Notes: a model not told the origin generated them from the sequence alone. Counted from the stretch's first letter, positions 51,799-62,100 are shown. The stretch: DNA of 64,000 nucleotides from Marinifilum sp. N1E240 (GCF_009295825.1 NZ_WHKF01000001.1:709088-773087), one strand, 5' to 3'. Numbers and translations: made by a program.

Positions 51799-53070
51799 TT
51801 AGTCAAGATTTCTTTCGATTGTTTGTGCTCTGTTTGGACCAACAGAAACCACCTTTACAGGAACTCCTGTTTCTTTCTCAATAAAATCGATATAAGCATT
51901 AAATTCTTCTGGGAATTCATTTTCATGAGTTACAGAAGTCATATCAGTTTTCCAACCTTTAAATTCAGTTAAAACAGGCTTAATATCATCGGTCATTTCG
52001 TATGGTACATGCTCAACTTCTTCGCCATTTACGATATATGAAGTACAGATTTTGATGTTTTCAAAATCATCCATAACGTCAGATTTCATCATGGTCAATT
52101 CAGTAACACCATTAATCATGATTGAGTATTTTAAAGAAACCATATCTAACCATCCACATCTTCTTGGACGACCTGTAGTTGATCCATACTCGTTACCGTT
52201 GTCTCTTAATTGTTGTCCATCTTCGTCGAACAATTCGGTTGGGAAAGGTCCCATTCCTACGCGAGTACAATATGCCTTAAAAATACCAATAACTCTACCA
52301 ATTCTGTTAGGAGCAATTCCTAATCCAGTACAAGCACCAGCACATACAGTGTTCGATGAGGTTACAAATGGATATGATCCGAAATCAATATCTAATAAAG
52401 TTCCCTGAGCACCTTCAGCAAGAATAGATTTACCTTCTTTTAAAGCGTCGTTTAGGAATTGTTCGCTATCAATTAATTGGAATTCGTTTAGCACTTTGAT
52501 TCCTTCGAACCATTCCGCTTCGTATTCCGACATATCGTAATCGAACTCATAGAATTTGTCAAGCATTTGTCTGTGCTTGGCAACTAAAAGGTCGTATTTT
52601 TCTTTAAAATTACTGTTGATATCACCAACACGTAAACCGTTTCTACCGGTTTTATCCATGTAAGTTGGTCCAATCCCTTTTAAGGTCGATCCAATCTTAG
52701 ATTTCCCTTTGGCTGCTTCCGAAGCTGCGTCAAGTATTCTGTGCGATGGCAAAATAAGATGAGCTTTTTTCGAAATAAATAAGGTTTTGGATAAATCAAT
52801 ACCTAGTTTTTTGATTCCTTCAATTTCTTTTTTGAAGATTACAGGATCAATAACAACACCATTACCAATAACGTTGATTTTATCATCGCGAAAGATTCCA
52901 GATGGAATGGTATGCAGTACGTGTTTAATTTCGTTAAATTCAAGTGTATGTCCGGCATTTGGTCCGCCTTGAAAACGGGTAATATAATCGTACTTTGGGG
53001 TTAGTACATCCACAACTTTTCCTTTACCCTCGTCTCCCCATTGGAGGCCTAAAAGTACATCAACTTTCAT
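51799..53070 (-). CDS. purA: Adenylosuccinate synthetase
   Basis: The 423-residue enzyme links IMP and aspartate with GTP to make adenylosuccinate, the first step to AMP. Motifs are GLQWGDEGKGKVVD (P-loop with catalytic Asp13), FQGGPNAGHT with catalytic His41, GIGPTYMDKTGRNGLR and TTGRPRRCGWLD. Full length for the family. The gene is separated by 243 bp from the upstream Fur-family gene, which ends in its own terminator. Confidence 0.97.
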   Translation of the reverse strand: MKVDVLLGLQWGDEGKGKVVDVLTPKYDYITRFQGGPNAGHTLEFNEIKHVLHTIPSGIFRDDKINVIGNGVVIDPVIFKKEIEGIKKLGIDLSKTLFISKKAHLILPSHRILDAASEAAKGKSKIGSTLKGIGPTYMDKTGRNGLRVGDINSNFKEKYDLLVAKHRQMLDKFYEFDYDMSEYEAEWFEGIKVLNEFQLIDSEQFLNDALKEGKSILAEGAQGTLLDIDFGSYPFVTSSNTVCAGACTGLGIAPNRIGRVIGIFKAYCTRVGMGPFPTELFDEDGQQLRDNGNEYGSTTGRPRRCGWLDMVSLKYSIMINGVTELTMMKSDVMDDFENIKICTSYIVNGEEVEHVPYEMTDDIKPVLTEFKGWKTDMTSVTHENEFPEEFNAYIDFIEKETGVPVKVVSVGPNRAQTIERNLD

Positions 53071-53262
53071 CTGTCTAATAATTTGAATTAAATCTTACAT
53101 GTAAATATCCGTACCATTTTTTAATATCGGATTTATAAAACGGTTCGGTTTTCGATGTTAAATCTTGAAGGTAGGTCCCAAGTTTTAACAGTCAAAGGTA
53201 GTAATTATTTTCATTTTGCATGAGTGAAAATGAAGCTTGTTGATAAGTAGTTTAAAGACACA

Positions 53263-53290
53263 AAAAAACCTCTTAAAATAAGAGGTTTTT
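53263..53290 (-). terminator. Terminator of the Fur-family gene
   Basis: AAAAAACCTCTT pairs with AAGAGGTTTTT around a short A/T loop; the T-run is on the minus strand after the stem. Confidence 0.85.
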
Positions 53291-53313
53291 ATAAAAGATG
53301 TATGTTGATAAAT

Positions 53314-53772
53314 CTAGTTGTTTTCTAATTTTCTACATTCCTGACAGGTTCCGTAGATGTATAAAGAGTGGTGCGAAACTTTAAAATCCATGTCGTCTGA
53401 AACATTTCTTCTAACGTCATCAAGACGAGTATCGCAGAATTCAAGCACTTTTCCACAACGAGTACAGATTAAATGATCGTGCTTGTTACTATCATAAGCT
53501 TTTTCAAATTGAGCAATATTTTTACCAAACTGATGTTTGATAACTAACTTGCAATCTAAAAGAAGATCAATTGTATTGTAAAGCGTTGCTCTACTTACCC
53601 GATAGTTCTTATTTTTCATAAAGATGTACAGGGACTCAATGTCAAAGTGTCCTTCGCGAGAATAAATCTCATCTAAAATAGCATATCTTTCAGGGGTTTT
53701 TCGGTGTCCCTTTTTCTGAAGATATTCAGTAAACATCTTCTTGACAATTTCTTTGGTATCCTCGTTGCTCAT
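53314..53772 (-). CDS. Fur-family transcriptional regulator
   Basis: The 152-residue protein has the winged-helix N-domain ([17 protein letters not shown], then [17 protein letters not shown] recognition helix) and the C-terminal dimerisation domain. HDH (98-100) and Cys103/Cys106 (CTRC) with Cys143/Cys146 (CQEC) form the regulatory and structural zinc sites. It could sense iron (Fur), zinc (Zur) or peroxide (PerR); the sequence does not decide. It sits between rel and purA, about 100 bp downstream of rel, with its own terminator. Promoter unclear. Confidence 0.92.
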   Translation of the reverse strand: MSNEDTKEIVKKMFTEYLQKKGHRKTPERYAILDEIYSREGHFDIESLYIFMKNKNYRVSRATLYNTIDLLLDCKLVIKHQFGKNIAQFEKAYDSNKHDHLICTRCGKVLEFCDTRLDDVRRNVSDDMDFKVSHHSLYIYGTCQECRKLENN

Positions 53773-53873
53773 ATCTAAAAATAACCTAGGTGTTATCTAA
53801 TCTAATTTAAAATAATGGGTCTAAAATAGTAATTTTTTTTAGAAAAGAGATGTTATTTAGAATAAATTTTAGT

Positions 53874-56120
53874 TTACGAGTACTCCTCAATATTTTCGAT
53901 ACGTTTCACATTATCCAGTCCTTTAATTTTGATTAATTTCATGATTAGATTATTGAGATCTTCGGTATTGTGAACGTAGAGATGTATTAATCCTTCGAAT
54001 ACACCATCGTGACTTTCAAAATGTAGGGATCTCATATTTACATCGTGATCCTTGGAAATGATATTGGTAACTTCATTCACAATTCCGATTTTATCGATGC
54101 CCGATAATTCAATAACTGCTAGAAATGACATTAATCGATGACTTGTCCAATCTGCAGCCAAAAGTCTGTCCCCCTGACTAGACATTAACTTAAGAGCATT
54201 TGGGCATTTCCTTTTGTGAATAGTTACATTATTTGCCATATCCACATAGCCTAGTACTTCATCTCCAGGGATTGGTTTACAGCAAGTAGCAATTTTATAA
54301 GTTTCATTAGCAGCCATTTCGCTAAGAACCAATGTTTTTTTCTTATCTACTTCTGGTTTTGTATCTTCCTGGGTTTCTGGAACTATTTCTTCTTTTTTAT
54401 CTTTCGAATTGCCGAAGAATTGCAGTTTCCAGTATTTAATAAATTTACTTTTTGATTTTTTCTTTACTACCGATTCTATTTCATTGATATCAATTTTACC
54501 TAAGCCAATTTTATAGAAAAGTTCTTCCTTATTTGATAGGTTATAATGCTCCAGCATCTTACGGAAAGATTTGGAATTCACTTTTAAGCCAACATCTAGC
54601 AATTGACTTTCTACCATTTTGGCACCTTTAACGGTATATTCTTTTCTTTCCTTTTTAAATGCTGTTTTAATTTTTGATTTGGCTTTTGCAGTTACGATAA
54701 AATCAAGCCATTCATGTTTAGGTGATTGCTTTTCAGAGGTTAGAATTTCAACCTGATCACCACTTTTAAGAACATGACTTAAAGGCACAAGTTTATGATT
54801 TACCTTAGCACCAATACATTGATTACCTATATCGGTATGGATATCGTAGGCAAAATCAAGAGTGGTAGCATTTTTAGGTAAGGTTTTAATATGTCCTTTA
54901 GGAGTAAACACCTGAATCTCATGCGAAAAGAGGTTCAACTTGAACTCATCTAAAAAAGCCATTGCATCAGCTTCTGGATTATCAAGAATTTCTCTTACAT
55001 CTTTTAGCCATTTATCCAGTTCGGACTCTCCTCCGTTTACATTGTATTTAGCTTGAACCGCAAAACCTTTTTCAGCGATATCATCCATTCGCTCAGTTCT
55101 GATCTGAAATTCCACCCAATTTCCAAGAGGTCCCATTGCAGTAACATGAAGTGCTTCGTATCCATTTGCTTTTGGAGTACTCACCCAATCTCTGATTCTT
55201 TCAGGTTTTGGTTTGTAGATATCCGTAATCAATGAATAAATATTCCAGCATTGATTTTTTTCAGGAATTCCATCTTCAGGTTTGAAAACAACGCGAACCG
55301 ATAACTGATCGTAAATTTGTTCAATACTAACTTTTTGTGATTGCATTTTGGTCCAAATCGAATAGACAGATCGGGGACGGTTTTTTATTGAACTTCGAAT
55401 GTTGTTTTCGCGAAGCTTAATTTTAATAGGAGCAATGATTTTTTTAATCAGTTTTTCCTGTCTCTCCTCATGTTCTCTTACTTTTTCCGAAATGGCATTA
55501 TAATCTTCGGGATGTTCATATTTTAAACTGAGATTTTCAAGTTCAGTTTTAATAGAATACAATCCCATCCTATGTGCTAAAGGAGCAAAAAGGAATAAGG
55601 TTTCGCCAGCAATTTTCATTTGCTTTCGCAATGGCATCGAGTTTAAGGTTCGCATGTTGTGCAAACGATCTGCCATCTTTATTAGAATCACACGAAGATC
55701 ATCCGATAATGTAAGAAGCATTTTTCGAAAATTCTCAGCTTGCATTGAAGTTGTTTGATCGAAAACGCCTTTTATTTTGGTTAAACCATCAACAATTTGA
55801 GAGACTTTGGTTCCAAATAAGTTTTCAATATCCTCAACAGTGTAGTCTGTATCTTCGACAACATCGTGCAGGAGAGAAGCAACAATCGATTTCGTTCCTA
55901 ATCCCATTTCCTTAGCTGCGATATGTGCTACTTCAATTGGATGCAATATATAAGGTTCGCCTGATTTGCGACGCACTCCTTTATGAGCTTCCCATGCAAA
56001 ATGGAAAGCTTTATCTATTAAATTTTTACTTTCTGCAGCGCGACTTCTTTTACAATCTTTTAAAAGAGATTCGTACGCATCAAGTACTAATTGTTTATCG
56101 TTTTCGGTCTCAACACTCAT
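53874..56120 (-). CDS. rel: Bifunctional (p)ppGpp synthetase/hydrolase (RelA/SpoT)
   Basis: The 748-residue stringent-response enzyme has the long RSH layout. The HD hydrolase domain carries LLHDVVEDT (His85-Asp86) and DRLHNMRTL (151-159). The synthetase domain holds RPRSVYSIWTKM (248-259), IYDQLSVRV and TPKANGYEALH (315-325), then a TGS domain (about 395-455, FTPKGHIKTLPKNATTLDFAY), a helical/zinc-finger-like region with CCKPIPGDEV and a C-terminal ACT domain. The synthetase end reads AVQAKYN (354-360), where most relatives have A-A-H-W-x-Y-K. Hydrolase residues look intact. Confidence 0.94.
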   Translation of the reverse strand: MSVETENDKQLVLDAYESLLKDCKRSRAAESKNLIDKAFHFAWEAHKGVRRKSGEPYILHPIEVAHIAAKEMGLGTKSIVASLLHDVVEDTDYTVEDIENLFGTKVSQIVDGLTKIKGVFDQTTSMQAENFRKMLLTLSDDLRVILIKMADRLHNMRTLNSMPLRKQMKIAGETLFLFAPLAHRMGLYSIKTELENLSLKYEHPEDYNAISEKVREHEERQEKLIKKIIAPIKIKLRENNIRSSIKNRPRSVYSIWTKMQSQKVSIEQIYDQLSVRVVFKPEDGIPEKNQCWNIYSLITDIYKPKPERIRDWVSTPKANGYEALHVTAMGPLGNWVEFQIRTERMDDIAEKGFAVQAKYNVNGGESELDKWLKDVREILDNPEADAMAFLDEFKLNLFSHEIQVFTPKGHIKTLPKNATTLDFAYDIHTDIGNQCIGAKVNHKLVPLSHVLKSGDQVEILTSEKQSPKHEWLDFIVTAKAKSKIKTAFKKERKEYTVKGAKMVESQLLDVGLKVNSKSFRKMLEHYNLSNKEELFYKIGLGKIDINEIESVVKKKSKSKFIKYWKLQFFGNSKDKKEEIVPETQEDTKPEVDKKKTLVLSEMAANETYKIATCCKPIPGDEVLGYVDMANNVTIHKRKCPNALKLMSSQGDRLLAADWTSHRLMSFLAVIELSGIDKIGIVNEVTNIISKDHDVNMRSLHFESHDGVFEGLIHLYVHNTEDLNNLIMKLIKIKGLDNVKRIENIEEYS

Positions 56121-56310
56121 AAAAACCTTTCTGCTCAGTATTGTTAGTTGTAGTTGTTTCGTTTAAATGTAGCGAAAACTAACAATTTTTTAATATTAAA
56201 AAGAGGACTAATTTCTTTTATTTTATCGGAAAATATCGATTTTTCATCGTTTAAGACAAGAAAAGAGCAAGTTAATCCGTTCAAACTTATTATTTGTTGA
56301 AAATTTAGAA

Positions 56311-57618
56311 CTAGTTAAGAACTGATTCGCAACTCGCAGGTCCACAAACAACTAGCTGCAAATCTTCTTCCTGGAAATATTTTATAGCCAAATTCTGAAT
56401 ATTTTCTGGTGTTATTTGTTTTAAATCTCTTATAAAAGTCTCATAATAAGAGTTGTCTAATCCAAATTGAAGATTTCCTTTTAAACTTTCAGAAAGAGCA
56501 AAAGGGCTATCTAAATTTCGTAACATTTCACCAGAAATGTAATTTTTCACCAGTTTTAATTCATCTTCTGGTACCAATTCATCTCTTAATCGCTTTATCT
56601 CTTTAAAAATTTCACTTATTGCATCTTTGCAAACATCGCTTCCAACTTCGGTGACAATAACAAAATGTCCGGCTTTTAAATGTGAAATTACAATTGAGTT
56701 AATACCATAAGTATATCCTTTATCTTCACGGATATTTTGCATTAATCGAGACCCAAAATAACCTCCTAAAATCAGATTGAACAACTGAAGGGTGGTGTAA
56801 TCTTCATGAGTTTTGTTAATAATAGGTCTGCCAATTCTGATACAAGCCTGAACTGCATCATCCTTAGGGATAAAAGTTGATTTGTCTTTAGAGTGAACTA
56901 CATCATGACCTGGATTATCAATTGGTTTACTTATTGACCATTTTTCGGATCCAAACAAATTTTCCAATTTTTCCAGAACTGTATCATCAACTTTTCCAGC
57001 AATAATAATATGGCAGTTCTCCGGACGATAGCATTTTTGATAAAAGGCTTTCACCTTTTCAAGATCCAATTGATCAAATTCTTCATCAGAAAAAGTATTG
57101 GCATAGGGATGGTTTTCACCATAAATAAGTTCGTTGAACTTATCCTTTGCCAAAACATTGGTTTTTTGATGCTCGATTTGATATTGCTGCTTTTTATTTA
57201 ATAAGACTGTTTGAAACTCTTTTTTTGGAAAAGATGAATGTTTGATCAAATCTTCAGTTAGCTCTAATGTTTCAGTAAGATATTTATTGAGTGTGTAAAG
57301 ACTGATGCTGGCATCGTGCTTGGCAGCCGCAAATCCAATGTAAGCACCGTAGTAATCAAATTTCTCTGCAATTTCAGCGGCATTGTATTTATTAGTTCCT
57401 TCGTTTAGCATGCTTGAAGCCATGCTAGCAATAAGTGGAGATTTTTGTGCCCAAACGCCTGCATTAAAAATGAATTCAATTTTCACAACATCCTGACTAC
57501 CTCCATTAATAACGTGTACAGGAATATTGTTGCTTAAACTGTATTTTTGATCAGCTAGAATTTCAATGCTATCAACAGTTTTAAAATCGGGTGCTGTATT
57601 TCTATATAGTTTCTCCAT
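56311..57618 (-). CDS. M16-family peptidase partner subunit lacking the zinc motif
   Basis: I start at ATG 57618 (MEKLYRNTAPDFKTVDSI), 2 bp after the upstream M16 gene stop; a longer frame overlaps that gene. The 435-residue protein has two M16 domains. Where active members have HxxEH, it has SMASSMLNEGTNKYN, so it cannot bind the catalytic zinc. The second domain keeps GGYFGSRLMQNIREDKGYTYG, the substrate-binding Arg-Tyr region of the family. Paired active/inactive M16 proteins form heterodimers, as in mitochondrial processing peptidase; this pair probably does too. Confidence 0.88.
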   Translation of the reverse strand: MEKLYRNTAPDFKTVDSIEILADQKYSLSNNIPVHVINGGSQDVVKIEFIFNAGVWAQKSPLIASMASSMLNEGTNKYNAAEIAEKFDYYGAYIGFAAAKHDASISLYTLNKYLTETLELTEDLIKHSSFPKKEFQTVLLNKKQQYQIEHQKTNVLAKDKFNELIYGENHPYANTFSDEEFDQLDLEKVKAFYQKCYRPENCHIIIAGKVDDTVLEKLENLFGSEKWSISKPIDNPGHDVVHSKDKSTFIPKDDAVQACIRIGRPIINKTHEDYTTLQLFNLILGGYFGSRLMQNIREDKGYTYGINSIVISHLKAGHFVIVTEVGSDVCKDAISEIFKEIKRLRDELVPEDELKLVKNYISGEMLRNLDSPFALSESLKGNLQFGLDNSYYETFIRDLKQITPENIQNLAIKYFQEEDLQLVVCGPASCESVLN

Positions 57619-57620
57619 TT

Positions 57621-58859
57621 TTATTTTTTCGCGTGATAATAAAGAACCGAACAATTCTCTTTTTTGAACAATTTGGCTGAGGTAGTTAAAATATCTTCCA
57701 CACTTACTTTTTGATATCGATCTACTTCGGTATTGATTTCATTTGCATCACCTAATAGTTCATGAGTAGCTAAATTCATAGCTTTATTTAGGTAACTGAT
57801 TTCAGAAAAAACCAATGAGGATTCAACTTTGTTCTTCACTTTTTGAAGTTCGTAGTCTGATACTTTTTCAGTAGCAATTTTATTCAGTTCTTCCCAAATT
57901 GCATCTTCTGCAACTTCAAACGACACTCCTTCTGTTAGTTTTCCGGTTACCAGAAATAAACCCGGTTCGTGATCTCCGGTTAAGTAAGCATCAATTGAAG
58001 AAAATAAGTTTTTCTCCTTTATCAGCGATTGAAAAATTCTCGATGATTGTCCATTGGATAAAACATCTGAGACCAAATCGGTTGAATAGAATTCATCATC
58101 AGTTCTTTTGCCCATATGGAATGCCATATAAATAGCATCGAAAGGAACATTTCTTTCAACATGCAAACTTCTGAATTCAGTTTGCTTTGGTTCTTCAGGA
58201 AGATTTCTTTGTGCAACTTCTCTGCGTTCAATTGGACCAAACCATTTTTCAGCCAATTGTTTTACATTTTCAGTTTCTACATTTCCTGAAACAACAAGAA
58301 TGGCATTATTTGGCGCATAATGCTTAAAGAAAAATTCTTTTACTTCATCTAAATGAACGGTTTCAATTTGCTCAATTGATTTACCAATAGTAGACCATTG
58401 GTAAGGGTGTTTTTTATAAACCAATGGACGTAGATGCAACCATACATCACCATAAGGTTGATTAAAATATCGTTGCTTAAATTCTTCAATTACTACATTT
58501 CGCTGAACCTCTAGACTCTTTTCGCTGAAAGCCAAACTCAGCATTCTATCCGATTCCAACCAAAAAGCTGTTTCCAAATTTGCTTTTGGTACGGTAAGGT
58601 AATAATTCGTAACATCGTTACTTGTCCAGGCATTGTTATCGCCTCCAACAAGTTGTAATGGTTCATCGTAATTTGGAATATTAACAGATCCACCAAACAT
58701 TAAATGTTCAAAAAGGTGAGCAAATCCGGTTCTTTCCGGATCTTCATCTTTTGCACCAATGTTGTATAGGATATTAACAGCTGCCATTGGTGTTGTTTCA
58801 TCGTGATGAACAATCACTCGTAAGCCATTTTCTAATGTGAATTTATCGAATTCTATCAT
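57621..58859 (-). CDS. M16-family zinc metallopeptidase (active subunit)
   Basis: The 412-residue protein opens with NGLRVIVHHDETTPMAAVNI and carries the inverted zinc motif HLFEH (His48, Glu51, His52) in GFAHLFEHLMFGG, with a third ligand Glu in VQRNVVIEEFKQRY. No signal peptide is apparent, so it is probably cytoplasmic or leaves by an unusual route. Its start overlaps the stop of the upstream flavoprotein gene (ATGA). Paired with the following inactive M16 gene it likely makes a peptide-degrading heterodimer; substrates unknown. Confidence 0.92.
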   Translation of the reverse strand: MIEFDKFTLENGLRVIVHHDETTPMAAVNILYNIGAKDEDPERTGFAHLFEHLMFGGSVNIPNYDEPLQLVGGDNNAWTSNDVTNYYLTVPKANLETAFWLESDRMLSLAFSEKSLEVQRNVVIEEFKQRYFNQPYGDVWLHLRPLVYKKHPYQWSTIGKSIEQIETVHLDEVKEFFFKHYAPNNAILVVSGNVETENVKQLAEKWFGPIERREVAQRNLPEEPKQTEFRSLHVERNVPFDAIYMAFHMGKRTDDEFYSTDLVSDVLSNGQSSRIFQSLIKEKNLFSSIDAYLTGDHEPGLFLVTGKLTEGVSFEVAEDAIWEELNKIATEKVSDYELQKVKNKVESSLVFSEISYLNKAMNLATHELLGDANEINTEVDRYQKVSVEDILTTSAKLFKKENCSVLYYHAKK

Positions 58860-59809
58860 ACGTTTAATTCCAAATTTGTTATGTTTGATACTGCTTCTTT
58901 ATATTCTTTCTTTATCTCCGAAACAATATCAGCAACAGATTGAATTTCGAAGATCATAGCAGAAACTTGTCCAATTTCAAGTTCACCTTCATCAAGTTTA
59001 CCTTCGAACATTCCTTTTTTGGCTCTTCCTTTTCCTAATATCTCTTTCATCTCTTCTGGAGATGCTCCTCTGCATTCAGCATCGTGAACCTGATCGAAAA
59101 AATGATTTTTTATCAATCGGGTAGGAGCGAGTTTTTTTAATGCTAATTTTGTTCCACCTTCAGCCAATCCAATTACAGATTTTTTAAATTCAATATGAGC
59201 TGATGATTCTTCGGCAACAGCAAAACGAGTTCCCATCTGAACTCCATCAGCACCCAAAACCATGGCGGCTAACATGCTATTTCCCGATCCTATTCCTCCT
59301 GCAGCAATAAGAGGCAATGTTGTTGCTTTTCTTGCCGATGGAATTAATGTCATTGTTGTCGTTTCTTCACGGCCGTTGTGTCCTCCGGCTTCGAAACCTT
59401 CTGCAACAATAGCATCAACACCGGCATCTTCGCATTTTTTAGCAAAGAATGCACTCGATACAACGTGCACAACAGTAATTCCATGTTCTTTTAAAAATGG
59501 AGTCCATTTTTTAGGACTTCCAGCTGATGTAAATACAATCTTCACTTCTTCCTTAACAATGATGTCCATGATTTTATCCATTTCAGGATAAAGCAGGGGT
59601 ACATTTACGCCAAAAGGTTTATTGGTTGCAGCTTTGGTTTTTTGGATGTGTTCCTGAAAAGTTTCGGGATGCATCGATCCTGCACCAATTAATCCTAATC
59701 CTCCAGCATTACTTACGGCACTTGCAAGTCTCCAGCCCGAACACCATACCATTCCACCTTGAATAAGTGGTAAATCTATATTGAAAAGAGATGTGATTCT
59801 ATTTTTCAT
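58856..59809 (-). CDS. Nitronate monooxygenase/FabK-like flavoprotein
   Basis: I start at MKNRITSLFNIDLPLIQGG (ATG 59809), the standard N-terminus of this family; a longer frame adds 12 residues without support. The 317-residue FMN-binding TIM barrel shows IQGGMVWCSG, GGLGLIGAG, VAEGFEAGGHNGREE (catalytic His region) and AAGGIGSGNSMLAAMVLGADGVQMGTRF split over two phosphate-binding loops. Close relatives are annotated either nitronate monooxygenase (detoxifies nitroalkanes) or enoyl-ACP reductase FabK; the sequence alone does not decide. It is the first gene of the operon with the M16 pair, overlapping by 4 bp. Confidence 0.88.
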   Translation of the reverse strand: MKNRITSLFNIDLPLIQGGMVWCSGWRLASAVSNAGGLGLIGAGSMHPETFQEHIQKTKAATNKPFGVNVPLLYPEMDKIMDIIVKEEVKIVFTSAGSPKKWTPFLKEHGITVVHVVSSAFFAKKCEDAGVDAIVAEGFEAGGHNGREETTTMTLIPSARKATTLPLIAAGGIGSGNSMLAAMVLGADGVQMGTRFAVAEESSAHIEFKKSVIGLAEGGTKLALKKLAPTRLIKNHFFDQVHDAECRGASPEEMKEILGKGRAKKGMFEGKLDEGELEIGQVSAMIFEIQSVADIVSEIKKEYKEAVSNITNLELNV

Positions 59810-60165
59810 CTTATACTTTACTTTTATATAATCAAAAAAAGACACAAGGCTAAAGTGTATGCTTGCGTCTTATTTGGATGTTTTGTGTGATGCAAATTTA
59901 GAAAAATTCTTGATAAGAATAAGATGTATAAGTATGATTTTAAGCATGCAATTTTCAAATGATTAGAGAATCAAGTAGTGCTTTTGTCTAATTTGTTCTT
60001 TAGATTAAATATGTATTCCAATTTCAGCCAATTTTATTGTGCTCTTTTCCATTTAGGTCTTGTATCTTAATAAACTAATTACTTATTTTTATGCCTGAAA
60101 TTAAAAGAGGGGTTAACCATTGTCAATCAACGCGTTTCAGTTAATTGGCTGTATTACAAAAAAGA
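59810..60165. other. 356-bp divergent intergenic region
   Basis: This AT-rich gap separates the flavoprotein gene and the first ClC gene. I see no TAnnTTTG box with a good spacing, no tRNA, no strong hairpin and no repeat. It must hold two promoters that I cannot place. Confidence 0.5.
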
Positions 60166-61941
60166 GTGAAGAAAAAATCATTATTAGGCCGTTTTCTAGT
60201 TTGGCGATTAAAGCATGTGAGCGATCGTCAGTTTATTTCTTTTATGGCCGTACTTATAGGTGTTACATCGGGAATTGCAGCCGTTATTATTAAGAATTCG
60301 GTGCACTTTATTAGTACTTTATTACAGAATAATTCCTCTGACGAATATCAGAATATACTATATGTGATCTATCCGACTATAGGTATTCTTGTAGCCGTTC
60401 TCTTTATAAAATTTGTAATTCGACGTCCGGTTCGGCATGGAATTCCGAATGTTTTGTATAGTATCTCGAAAACAAACGGTCAGATCAATCGTCACAATAT
60501 GTTTTCATCGATTGTTACCTCTGCTTTTACTGTAGGTTTTGGTGGATCGGTAGGATTGGAGGGACCAACAGTAGCTACTGGTGCCGCTTTGGGTTCTAAT
60601 ATTGGTCGATTGTTTCATCTAAATTATAAACAGATTACTCTTCTATTAGGATGTGCGTGTGCTGGTGCAATGGCTGCTATTTTTAAAGCTCCTATTGCAG
60701 CTATTGTATTTGCTTTAGAGGTTATCATGTTGGATTTAACAATGTGGTCGCTAGTGCCGCTTTTGTTAGCATCAGCTTCGGCTGTTCTTACTTCGTATTT
60801 CTTTTTAGGAATGGATGTTTTGTATCCTTTTGAAGTAGAGAATGGCTTTGATATGAAAGATTTGCCATACTATATTGCTTTGGGAATTTTTACCGGTTTG
60901 ATAGCTACTTATTTTACCAAGTCTTACATGTTTATTCATGGTATTTTTGAAAAGATAGATAATATCTATAAAAAATTGTTGATTGGTGCATTATCCTTAG
61001 GGGTAATCATTTTCTTTTTTCCTTCCTTATTTGGTGAGGGATATCATGCTATAAATGCATGTCTTTCTGGTGATTATTCTTATTTGTATAACAACTCTTT
61101 TTTCTATTCATTCAGTGAGAATTTTTGGGTGTTGATTGTGCTGTTTGTAATGGTAATTTTCTTTAAGGTGATTGCAGCCTCTATTACATTTGGAGCTGGT
61201 GGAGTAGGCGGTATTTTTGCGCCAACCCTTTTTATGGGGGTTAATGCGGGAGTCTTGTTTGCCAAAGTTGTGCAATACATGGGATTACGAGATTTGCAGG
61301 TGAATAACTTTGCTTTAATTGGAATGGCAGGAATGATTGCCGGTGTACTGCATGCACCATTAACCGGTTTATTCTTGATTGCTGATATTTCTGGTGGTTA
61401 CCAGTTATTTGTTCCTTTGATGATTACGGCAACTATTTCTTACGCAACAGTAAAGACATTCGAACCTCACTCGGTTTATACCATTCAGTTGGCAAAGCGT
61501 AAGGAGTTAATGACTCACGATAAAGATCAAAACGTTCTGTCCTTAATGCGTGTAACTAAGTTGATAGAAAAGAACTTTAGTACCGTTAATGCAGATGCTA
61601 CACTGGGCGATTTGGTTAAAGTTATTGCCAAAGCAAATCGTAATATATTTATTGTGATTGATGAAGAAAACAACTTTCAGGGTATCGTAAAAATGGATGA
61701 TATCAGAGAAATCATGTTCCAACCTGAAAAATACGATGAGGTTTTTGTTCGTGATTTAATGGTTGTTCCTCAAGTAGTGATTCAACATGATGAATCGATG
61801 GCTGATGTTGCGAGGAAATATCAGTATTCGGATAAATTCAATTTAGTTGTTTTAAAAGATGGGAAATATTGTGGTTGTGTTTCTCGTGCTCAGATATTTT
61901 CTACCTATAGAAGAATGTTAAAACACTTTTCTGAAGATTAG
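60166..61941 (+). CDS. ClC-family chloride channel/transporter with CBS pair, paralogue 1
   Basis: The start is probably GTG 60166 (MKKKSLLGRFLVWRLKHVSDR), which aligns residue for residue with the ATG-started paralogue downstream; a TTG seven codons earlier is less likely. The 591-residue protein has the ClC membrane domain (about 1-440) and two CBS domains (about 460-585). The gating Glu132 is in GLEGP, and GGVGGIFAP forms part of the anion path. The first filter segment is HGIPN (91-95). Val186 replaces the internal proton Glu, as in channel-type ClCs. It transports anions across the inner membrane. Confidence 0.92.
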   Translation: MKKKSLLGRFLVWRLKHVSDRQFISFMAVLIGVTSGIAAVIIKNSVHFISTLLQNNSSDEYQNILYVIYPTIGILVAVLFIKFVIRRPVRHGIPNVLYSISKTNGQINRHNMFSSIVTSAFTVGFGGSVGLEGPTVATGAALGSNIGRLFHLNYKQITLLLGCACAGAMAAIFKAPIAAIVFALEVIMLDLTMWSLVPLLLASASAVLTSYFFLGMDVLYPFEVENGFDMKDLPYYIALGIFTGLIATYFTKSYMFIHGIFEKIDNIYKKLLIGALSLGVIIFFFPSLFGEGYHAINACLSGDYSYLYNNSFFYSFSENFWVLIVLFVMVIFFKVIAASITFGAGGVGGIFAPTLFMGVNAGVLFAKVVQYMGLRDLQVNNFALIGMAGMIAGVLHAPLTGLFLIADISGGYQLFVPLMITATISYATVKTFEPHSVYTIQLAKRKELMTHDKDQNVLSLMRVTKLIEKNFSTVNADATLGDLVKVIAKANRNIFIVIDEENNFQGIVKMDDIREIMFQPEKYDEVFVRDLMVVPQVVIQHDESMADVARKYQYSDKFNLVVLKDGKYCGCVSRAQIFSTYRRMLKHFSED

Positions 61942-62092
61942 TATTGGTTTCATTTGATTTTATAAAGAAGGAATTATAGCAAACGTTTGCTTGTTTGATG
62001 TTGTGATATAGTACTTTAACTTCTTTTTTGAAAAGTTTTTAAAAATTATTTAGAAAAGGGTTTTTCATTTCCGATTATCTATTACTTTTGCA

Positions 62093-62100
62093 CTCACTTT
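62093..62100 (+). promoter_or_regulatory. -7 promoter element of ClC paralogue 2
   Basis: TACTTTTG fits TAnnTTTG and would give a leader of about 175 nt before the ATG at 62282. Confidence 0.5.
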
